A stretch of 12,100 nucleotides of DNA, taken from assembly GCA_012522705.1 (NCBI GenBank), contig JAAYJY010000289.1, positions 1 to 12,100 of the forward strand, written 5' to 3'. The position numbers and the translations under genes are program-made. A model generated the notes under the pieces. The model made no database searches and had not been told where the DNA came from. It worked only from the letters and a program-made list of their open reading frames with translations. Below are positions 7,818 through 12,100 of this stretch, piece after piece. Each line of letters begins with the position of its first letter. Positions within the stretch are counted from its first letter, which is position 1. This DNA is from Syntrophomonadaceae bacterium. GTDB lineage: Bacteria; Bacillota; Syntrophomonadia; Syntrophomonadales; Syntrophomonadaceae.

Positions 7818-8165
7818 ATGGCCGGATTCGGTCAGGAGCCCGGCCCTTTCTTGATTTCGCCCTGGCATTGGCGCCCCGCTTCCTCTGCGGTCAACCACTT
7901 TATGTACTGCCCGCTCCACCCTATCAGCTACCGGCTTTACCTGATAAAGGCCTATCTCCGCTTGGGCGGTGCCAGCGGAAACCACCGGGATAGTTCCATG
8001 CTGCGCAGTGACTTTGCTCCTCCGAAGGCAGTAACTTCGATCGCCATCGGGCCAATTCAGGCATGGCTGTATGGCCGGCAGGTCAGTCTATGCCATGGGC
8101 AGACTGAAGGATACTCTTGCCGAGGTCTTCATATAGGCTCTTCAATACACTGGTACGGTACCTAA
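7818..8165 (+). CDS. Doubtful ORF, 115 residues
   Basis: An open frame from ATG 7818 to TAA 8163-8165 occupies most of the 460-base gap between the CoA-binding gene and the gene at 8228. Support is a third-position GC bias in its first two thirds that resembles the neighbouring genes. Against it, there is no proper ribosome binding site (only GGAAG touching the ATG), no promoter, no recognisable motif, and an odd composition rich in Trp, His and Cys. It could be a decayed fragment or non-coding. The translated sequence (MAGFGQEPGPFLISPWHW...) resembles nothing I know. The end of this region holds the promoter of the next gene. Confidence 0.25.
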   Translation: MAGFGQEPGPFLISPWHWRPASSAVNHFMYCPLHPISYRLYLIKAYLRLGGASGNHRDSSMLRSDFAPPKAVTSIAIGPIQAWLYGRQVSLCHGQTEGYSCRGLHIGSSIHWYGT

Positions 8166-8167
8166 TT

Positions 8168-8196
8168 TTGCTTGAATATGATGGTAACGATATAAT
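8168..8196 (+). promoter_or_regulatory. Sigma-A promoter for the 154-residue gene
   Basis: TTGCTT (8168-8173), a 17-base spacer and a perfect TATAAT (8191-8196) lie just upstream of the gene at 8228, giving a short leader of about 25 bases. Confidence 0.5.
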
Positions 8197-8227
8197 GTAG
8201 AAAATATACCCAGGAAGGATGATCTGG

Positions 8228-8692
8228 ATGGATAGGTTTGATCTCAACGAAGATGACTATTATGCCGTCATCGTCGCTAAGAACGTAGCCCGGCGACTGC
8301 TCCAGCATCCCGATATAAAACCGCGCCAAGTCATCGGTCTGGGGCACGCCCTTTATGCACTGGACCGTCTTCCGCAGTCTACGCCCGGAAGCCATTGCGA
8401 TTACAGTATAGTTTTCCGCCAGCTGAGCGACGGTTTCGAAAAAACCCGCTATATCTCATTCCACATCTCCGCTGAAGGGTTCCGTCTTTGCCGGGGTGGT
8501 ACCGATTACGACCGGACTGTCGGAGAGGACCAGTTCAACGAACCACTGTGGGAGGTAAGAAAAGACGGGTACCGGAATACCGGCGGCATCCTGGACACGC
8601 TGGAAGACTCGTGCGAAGCCCTTTTGAGCAGGGAGGCCACCATCAGGGTCACCGACCGGTCAGTCATAGCCCTCGAAACAGAGGAAGCCTGA
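8228..8692 (+). CDS. Hypothetical protein, 154 residues
   Basis: The start at ATG 8228 is preferred over ATG 8219, because AGGAAGG (8212-8218) is too close to the latter and well placed for the former. It begins MDRFDLNEDDYYAVIVAKNV. It has no signal peptide or membrane segment and looks soluble, acidic and mixed alpha/beta: an N-terminal helix (YYAVIVAKNVARRLLQ), then strands around CDYSIVFRQL and KTRYISFHISAEGFRL, then an Asp/Glu-rich segment and a C-terminal helix plus strand (EDSCEALLSREATIRVTDRSV). I do not recognise the family. It is a single-gene unit, with its own promoter upstream and a short hairpin between it and the convergent phasin-like gene. Confidence 0.75.
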   Translation: MDRFDLNEDDYYAVIVAKNVARRLLQHPDIKPRQVIGLGHALYALDRLPQSTPGSHCDYSIVFRQLSDGFEKTRYISFHISAEGFRLCRGGTDYDRTVGEDQFNEPLWEVRKDGYRNTGGILDTLEDSCEALLSREATIRVTDRSVIALETEEA

Positions 8693-8786
8693 ATGACAGT
8701 GTCAATCCTTTTTCGCCATCTTGCCATAACCACCGGGCCTTTTCGGCTCCACTGGCAGTAATATCGTCCTGCTCTCCATTATGAAA

Positions 8787-8808
8787 GCCCCTCAATCGAG
8801 GGGCCCTT
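8787..8808. terminator. Short hairpin between convergent genes
   Basis: GCCCCTC (8787-8793) and GAGGGGC (8798-8804) form a perfect 7-bp, GC-rich stem with a four-base loop. The T-run is weak on both sides (CCTTCT forward, TTTCAT reverse). It sits between the ends of the 8228-8692 gene and the phasin-like gene, so it could terminate either transcript. Confidence 0.45.
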
Positions 8809-8867
8809 CTGGTTCCAATATCGCGTTATCGTCCAAACGGATCATGAATACACCTAATCTATTTTAT

Positions 8868-9701
8868 TTATTCGGCTTTTTTGGCGACAGCTTCCTTTTT
8901 GGCTGTTGCTGTTGGGGGTGCTTCCGCTTTCTTGACCAAGCTCTGATACTGCTTGGTCAGGTCTACAATTTTCTTGGACAGGTCCTCCACCTGCGCGGTC
9001 AGGCTGGACACCATATTTTGGTTGGCCCGGTTGGCATCGCCAAAGGTGTTCATGACCGCGTCTTGGACCATTTGTTGGATCTGAACCTGGTTGCTCTTGA
9101 TCTGTTTGTTCAGATCAGCAACCTGGCCCGACAGACCGGCAAGCAAGGCTGTGTTGGCATTCTCCCCCTGTTCATAAGTTTTCATCACCACATCCTTGAC
9201 CATCTTCTGTACTGCGGACTGGTTACCCTGGAACTGCTTGGTCATTTCAGTCACCTTGGCACTCAAGCCAGCAATCGCATCCTGACGGGACTTTTCCACT
9301 TGGGCATAAGTCCTGGCCACAGTTTCATCCACCATCTTACCGACCTGGTCCTGGTTTTTTAATATTTGGCTGTTCAGTTCCTTGACCTGGTCGCTCAGGT
9401 CAGAAACCAACCGCTGATTGGCCTTGTTCGCCTGCTCATAAGTATTCGTGAATGCAGTCTCAGCCATCTTCTGAAACTGCTCCTGGTTATTACGTACCTG
9501 CTGATTAAACTCTCCTTGGAACTTGGTCATCCCATCAAGGGCGGCCTTACTCTGTTCCATCTGTTTGCGGGTTATCTCCTCTATCTGTTCCTGGGTAGCG
9601 GTCAGGCTTTTCATACTCATCGACCAGAAATCCCACATTTTCTCCATAGAGTCTTCCAAGAGTTTAAAACTTTGGGCTAAATTATCCTTGGTATCAAACA
9701 T
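8868..9701 (-). CDS. Phasin-like coiled-coil repeat protein
   Basis: 277 residues from ATG 9701, with AAGGGGGA about eight bases upstream. The N-terminal part (residues 8-60) is a phasin-like amphipathic helix region with FWSMSMKSL and TATQEQIEEITRKQMEQSK. Residues 71-246 are four tandem units of exactly 44 residues (71-114, 115-158, 159-202, 203-246), each opening NQ...Q.M and closing with a pattern like L..QV.DLNKQI. Residues 27-70 look like a fifth, diverged copy. There are no Cys residues and few Pro; predicted all-helical. The tail (258-277) is Lys/Ala/Pro-rich (KAEAPPTATAKKEAVAKKAE), as in many phasins and H1-like proteins. Phasins coat PHA granules; the neighbouring PhaJ-type gene supports that role, but the sequence alone would also allow another structural or chromosome-associated coiled-coil protein. 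A good promoter lies upstream. Confidence 0.8.
   Translation of the reverse strand: MFDTKDNLAQSFKLLEDSMEKMWDFWSMSMKSLTATQEQIEEITRKQMEQSKAALDGMTKFQGEFNQQVRNNQEQFQKMAETAFTNTYEQANKANQRLVSDLSDQVKELNSQILKNQDQVGKMVDETVARTYAQVEKSRQDAIAGLSAKVTEMTKQFQGNQSAVQKMVKDVVMKTYEQGENANTALLAGLSGQVADLNKQIKSNQVQIQQMVQDAVMNTFGDANRANQNMVSSLTAQVEDLSKKIVDLTKQYQSLVKKAEAPPTATAKKEAVAKKAE
8964..9491 (-). repeat. Four tandem 132-bp units (44-residue protein repeats)
   Basis: Units at 9491-9360, 9359-9228, 9227-9096 and 9095-8964 encode the four 44-residue repeats. Protein similarity is clear (for example QKMVKDVVMKTYEQ, GKMVDETVARTYAQ and QQMVQDAVMNTFGD) while the DNA has diverged, so the duplication is old and the exact unit length appears to be maintained by selection. 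Confidence 0.85.
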
Positions 9702-9769
9702 TCTAATTATCCCCCTTAAATTTGCGTTTTACACATAATCTGACATCCATTTGGGATAACGCATTTTTT

Positions 9770-9798
9770 ATCATACCATGGGCAGGTATATTTTGCAA
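9770..9798 (-). promoter_or_regulatory. Sigma-A promoter for the phasin-like gene
   Basis: The minus strand has TTGCAA (9798-9793), a 17-base spacer and TATGAT (9775-9770) with TGG before the -10 (extended). It sits in the gap after the PhaJ-type gene and predicts a leader of about 60 bases. The phasin-like gene can therefore be expressed independently of the upstream hydratase. Confidence 0.6.
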
Positions 9799-9841
9799 CC
9801 AGCTTAAGTAAGACAATATGGGGGCGGTGGGTGAAGACTAT

Positions 9842-10267
9842 TTATCCTTTTTTGCGTGTGGGCATCATGATGGCTTCGCCATCGACTACCAGTTCCTGCT
9901 TCTGGTTTTTGCAGTATGTATGCAGCCATACCCGGTTTCTCTCTTCATCCTTTTTGGTAACCTCAACAGTCGAGGTTATGGTATCGCCGATAAATATGGG
10001 ACGCTTGAAATCGCAGGATTGGTGGACGTATATGGAACCCGGACCAGGTAATTGGGTCCCCAATACGGTTGAAATAAAGCCGATCGATAGTATACCGTGG
10101 GCAATCCTTTTACCGAAGCTGGTCTCACTGGCGAACTCCGCATCGATATGGGCTGGATTGAAATCGCCTGTCACCCCTGCAATCGAATAGACATCGTATT
10201 CGGTAACGGTTTTGGTGAACGAGGCGGTGTCACCTATATTGATTTCCTGGACCGATTTTCCGAGCAT
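9842..10267 (-). CDS. phaJ: MaoC-like (R)-specific enoyl-CoA hydratase (PhaJ type)
   Basis: 141 residues, a single hotdog-fold hydratase-2 domain. The signature GDFNPAHIDAEFA (34-46) carries the catalytic Asp35 and His40, equivalent to the Asp/His pair of Aeromonas PhaJ, followed by FGKRIAHGILSIGFIS, which forms the active-site wall. The enzyme hydrates trans-2-enoyl-CoA to (R)-3-hydroxyacyl-CoA, linking beta-oxidation or crotonyl-CoA to PHA synthesis. ATG 10267 has AAAGGAGA nine bases upstream. It is codirectional with the phasin-like gene and ends 44 bases before that gene's -35 box, with no terminator between, so read-through is possible. The cytosolic location and reaction are confident for the family. 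PHA involvement is inferred from the neighbour; 3-hydroxybutyryl-CoA dehydratase in syntrophic butyrate metabolism is an alternative role. Confidence 0.87.
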   Translation of the reverse strand: MLGKSVQEINIGDTASFTKTVTEYDVYSIAGVTGDFNPAHIDAEFASETSFGKRIAHGILSIGFISTVLGTQLPGPGSIYVHQSCDFKRPIFIGDTITSTVEVTKKDEERNRVWLHTYCKNQKQELVVDGEAIMMPTRKKG

Positions 10268-10314
10268 AAAGCTGTGTCTCCTTTCACATTCCGGTCAGAT
10301 TAACATTACTGCAT

Positions 10315-10343
10315 ATTATATATGATATCCTCCAGTTTGGCAT
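10315..10343 (-). promoter_or_regulatory. Possible promoter for the PhaJ-type gene
   Basis: The minus strand has ATGCCA (10343-10338, four of six matches), a 17-base spacer and a perfect TATAAT (10320-10315), about 50 bases upstream of ATG 10267. Confidence 0.4.
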
Positions 10344-10451
10344 GCAGATTTTGACAATCAAAACGATCGCTGATGGTAGGGTACCAGCATCATTCCCTCC
10401 AAATGGGAGGAGGCAGGTGCGCCACTCTTTGGTGACAGAAACCACAGCCAA

Positions 10452-10468
10452 GTGTCATAAACTGACAC
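10452..10468. promoter_or_regulatory. Operator-like inverted repeat upstream of the small membrane protein gene
   Basis: GTGTCA-TAAAC-TGACAC is a perfect 6-bp inverted repeat with five-base spacing, 67 bases before the gene at 10536. Its right half includes CTGACA, a five-of-six match to a -35 box, though the -10 17 bases further on (TGTTAG, 10485-10490) is poor. It could be a binding site for a dimeric regulator; the TGTCA/TGACA halves recall CRP/FNR-family sites, but the spacing does not fit any one regulator exactly. Confidence 0.35.
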
Positions 10469-10535
10469 GAGGCGAATATATCTGTGTTAGACCACTCTTC
10501 GGCAGGCGAAAAGTATGATAAAGGAGGTTTGGGCA

Positions 10536-10751
10536 ATGAATCTATTGATAGCTTTATTGGCAGTCATAGCCGGAATGTTGAGCTTCTTCTATCAGCCCTT
10601 GTTCATGGGAATAGCGGCTATAATATTGGGCGGCTTGGGTGAATATATAGCCGCGACGGTTCGGTCTACAGCCACCGCTACCACCAAGAAGCTGGATTGG
10701 GTGGCCATCGCCGCCGGTCTAGTCGGTTTGATCCTCTACTTCATAAGGTGA
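10536..10751 (+). CDS. Small membrane protein, 71 residues
   Basis: Start ATG 10536 is preferred to ATG 10515 because AGGAGGT (10522-10528) lies seven bases before it and would be inside the gene otherwise. The protein has two or three membrane segments: residues about 2-19 (NLLIALLAVIAGMLSFF), 22-44 (LFMGIAAIILGGLGEYIAA) and 55-70 (WVAIAAGLVGLILYFI), separated by a Thr/Ala-rich, lightly basic loop (RSTATATTKK). No catalytic motif is seen and I do not recognise the family. It is a single-gene unit with an operator-like repeat upstream and a hairpin terminator 34 bases after the stop. Confidence 0.75.
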   Translation: MNLLIALLAVIAGMLSFFYQPLFMGIAAIILGGLGEYIAATVRSTATATTKKLDWVAIAAGLVGLILYFIR

Positions 10752-10784
10752 TAGCCGCTGGCAAATCGTCCACCATGGTCTATG

Positions 10785-10830
10785 GAAGCAGGTCCCCTCG
10801 ACAGAGGACCCGCTTCTTATTTGTCATTTT
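10785..10830 (+). terminator. Terminator of the small membrane protein gene
   Basis: GAAGC (10785-10789) pairs with GCTTC (10812-10816) and GGTCC with GGACC inside, the stem continuing CTC/GAG with one mismatch and one bulge, loop GACA. A T-rich tract (TTATTTGTCATTTTG) follows on the plus strand. Confidence 0.65.
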
Positions 10831-10871
10831 GTCAGCTAATTCCAGCCGCAAGGATCTTAAAACGAACAAGA

Positions 10872-11264
10872 CTACTCGAAGATGATCTCTGGATTCATAC
10901 CCGGATCCCTCTTTATGGACAAGACTTCTCTTATTAAGAAAACCTCAATCGCCTGATGACTATTTACCGGTTGTTTGCCAATCAGCACCGACTCGATATC
11001 GAATGGTCTTACCTGGTAATTTACTCGCTCTTCTCGCAGTATAAAGCGACTTGTTTCCACCTTCGTCTCCACCCCGACCGCATTGGGATCAAGGCATCTT
11101 CTCTCCACTATCAATTCCTGCCTCCGTAACGGAATCGTTATGGTTGTCTCCTCGACTACCGTTTCTGTGTGCCATTCGACTTCACTGGTAGGTACCCAAT
11201 GCTTTTGGAAAGATGGCACTTCCTCTCTCAATATAAATTTCTTTTTGCTTGGATTGTCACCCAC
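10872..11264 (-). CDS. DUF2382 (YsnF/AvaK-like) protein, divergent
   Basis: 130 residues from GTG 11264, chosen because AAGAGGAA lies about six bases upstream; an in-frame TTG at 11285 has no comparable site and falls in the intergenic repeat. Two DUF2382-like units can be read: residues 10-55 (FILREEVPSF ... ITIPLRRQELIVERR) and 74-118 (RFILREERVNYQVRPFD ... EVFLIREVLSIKR). Each has the 'L.EE....K' opening and 'I.IP..R.EL.VER' closing pattern of this family. The second unit is degenerate. DUF2382 proteins are linked to stress responses but have no established activity. It lies downstream of, and codirectional with, a more typical DUF2382 gene, probably in one transcript. More basic and less repetitive than its neighbour. 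Confidence 0.65.
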   Translation of the reverse strand: MGDNPSKKKFILREEVPSFQKHWVPTSEVEWHTETVVEETTITIPLRRQELIVERRCLDPNAVGVETKVETSRFILREERVNYQVRPFDIESVLIGKQPVNSHQAIEVFLIREVLSIKRDPGMNPEIIFE

Positions 11265-11281
11265 GGCGCTTCCTCTTCGGC

Positions 11282-11368
11282 CCAACCCCCATCGCCAGTG
11301 GTAGGTTTGCTGCTGTATTAACGGTTTGGGGAACGGTTTACCAACACCCCATCGCCAATGGGGGTTGG
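11282..11368. repeat. Paired palindromic elements between the DUF2382 genes
   Basis: Copy A (11282-11301) and copy B (11341-11361) are direct repeats of about 20 bases sharing CCAAC(A)CCCCATCGCCA.TGG, with one inserted base and one substitution. Copy B extends into a near-perfect hairpin (11341-11368): CCAAC/GTTGG and CCCCAT/ATGGGG pair around the loop CGCCA with one bulged A. The left arm of A (11281-11292) is also the exact reverse complement of the right arm of B (11358-11369), so a long-range stem is possible. Between them lie two ACGGTTT copies 12 bases apart (11321-11327, 11333-11339). No T-run follows, so it is not a standard terminator. Confidence 0.7.
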
Positions 11369-11409
11369 GCTTGTAAATGGTCAGACATTGAACCTATGGA
11401 GTTTATAGC

Positions 11410-11895
11410 TTAGGAAAGCTGTTCATGATCATCCACTATACGAGCATCCCCATCCTTGCTTATGCGAGCCTCTTCATGGCGAACCGTCCCGGTTACCTCA
11501 CGTTCCTCTTCAACTTCCCGTTTACGGGCGGACACCTCACCGGTAACCACGGTATGCTTGCCTACCTCAACTCGCTCTTCACCAACTGACATACTGAAAT
11601 GACCTTCATCATCCTCGCCAATGGGTCGATCGCTGGGCTCGTTTATGGTCTTCCTTACGATAATCACTTCATCATGAGAAACTGGAACATGGATTGTCTG
11701 CCGTTCCTCGACTATTTCCTTGCCCACTTCTACCTTGCCGATATCAACGCGGTTCTTGGCGATATCCAATTCCTCTTTTCGCAGTTTGAGCGATTGCTCG
11801 TTTACATCCCCGCTTTTTTCATGTTCCAAGGCTTCTTCTCTACCTTGGTCATCAGCTTTGTCACCAGTGCCGAACATTTGAGAAAACCAACTCAT
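11410..11895 (-). CDS. DUF2382 (YsnF/AvaK-like) stress-related protein
   Basis: 161 residues from ATG 11895, with AAGGAGG six bases upstream. After a linker rich in acidic residues (MSWFSQMFGTGDKADD, residues 1-35) come two DUF2382-type units: residues 36-85 (LKLRKEELDIAKNRVDIGKV, then HVPVSHDEVIIVRK) and 100-147 (FSMSVGEERVEVGKHTVV, then VTGTVRHEEARISK). Each shows the family pattern L.L..EEL...K..V..G.V.V.K..V.E..T..VPV..EEV.V.R. The protein is strongly acidic, predicted soluble and beta-rich, without signal peptide or membrane span. Family members such as Bacillus YsnF are stress-associated with unknown mechanism. The A+T-rich region at 11930-12060 upstream should hold its promoter, but no clear hexamer pair was found. 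Confidence 0.8.
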   Translation of the reverse strand: MSWFSQMFGTGDKADDQGREEALEHEKSGDVNEQSLKLRKEELDIAKNRVDIGKVEVGKEIVEERQTIHVPVSHDEVIIVRKTINEPSDRPIGEDDEGHFSMSVGEERVEVGKHTVVTGEVSARKREVEEEREVTGTVRHEEARISKDGDARIVDDHEQLS

Positions 11896-12100
11896 AAAAT
11901 GCCTCCTTTAAGCTTAGTCCACTGATATTTTTCCCCTGCCGCCAAGCTATTATTATGGTTAATTACGCCTGGAAATTAGCCAATGTTTTATAGTTTGTTT
12001 TTCTGTTGCAATATTTTTCAAACACTAATGATGAAGGTTACAATGTAATAAGGTCCGATGCAGCCATGAGCAGTCTCGCACTACATAAAGACCACTCTAC

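Noticed and set aside
8781..9362. 193-residue plus-strand frame rich in Leu and His
   Set aside because: It is the antisense shadow of the phasin-like repeats; its own apparent repeats mirror those of the real gene.
8868..9701. Methyl-accepting chemotaxis or phage tape-measure protein as identity of the repeat protein
   Set aside because: There is no membrane segment or conserved signalling hairpin, and no phage genes nearby; the phasin-like ends fit better.
11930..12060. SigB-type promoter upstream of the DUF2382 gene
   Set aside because: A GGGGAAAAAT stretch resembles a SigB -10, but no suitable GTTT-type -35 lies at the right distance.
12041..12100. Possible C-terminal end of a minus-strand gene entering from the right edge
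   Set aside because: Only about 20 codons are open before a TAA, too few to support a gene.

Overview
The window looks like chromosomal DNA of a moderate-GC (about half G+C by eye) Firmicute, most likely an anaerobic clostridial lineage. The reasons are strong AGGAGG-type ribosome binding sites before most genes, TTG and GTG starts, and sigma-A style promoters. A phasin-like protein next to an (R)-specific enoyl-CoA hydratase (PhaJ type) points to polyhydroxyalkanoate (PHA) or beta-oxidation metabolism, as in fatty-acid-degrading syntrophs (Syntrophomonadaceae-like). That placement is inference. No rRNA, tRNA, CRISPR array, insertion sequence or phage gene was recognised.

Layout. 1-1117 (-): 5' part of an unrecognised large protein that runs off the left edge. 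1289-1435 (+): a 48-residue small protein, followed by a clear terminator. 1514-3502 (-): secreted or anchored beta-propeller protein (COG4880/Beta_propel type). 3503-3858: no convincing gene. 3859-4251 (-): a dUTPase lacking its C-terminal motif. 4451-5770 (+): RmuC with a TTG start. 5885-6706 (-): aldo/keto reductase interrupted by one in-frame amber codon. 6792-7145 (+): short O6-alkylguanine-DNA alkyltransferase-like protein with PCHR. 7307-7729 (-): YccU-type CoA-binding protein. 7818-8165 (+): doubtful ORF. 8228-8692 (+): unknown 154-residue protein behind a good promoter. 8868-9701 (-): phasin-like coiled-coil protein made of exact 44-residue repeats. 9842-10267 (-): MaoC/PhaJ hydratase. 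10536-10751 (+): small membrane protein. 10872-11264 and 11410-11895 (-): two DUF2382 (YsnF/AvaK-like) proteins separated by an intergenic hairpin repeat.

How genes may work together. PhaJ (9842-10267) and the phasin-like protein (8868-9701) are codirectional and adjacent, each with its own recognisable promoter. They plausibly supply (R)-3-hydroxyacyl-CoA to PHA synthesis and coat the granule; no PHA synthase is in the window. dUTPase, RmuC and the alkyltransferase form a loose nucleotide/DNA-maintenance theme but are not one operon. The two DUF2382 genes are probably one stress-related unit.

The items most worth a second look are the 44-residue (4 x 11) repeat architecture of the phasin-like protein, the dUTPase without motif V and with His for the sugar-stacking Tyr, the amber-interrupted reductase, and the paired palindromic elements between the DUF2382 genes. 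I found no strong evidence of a wholly new multi-gene system.
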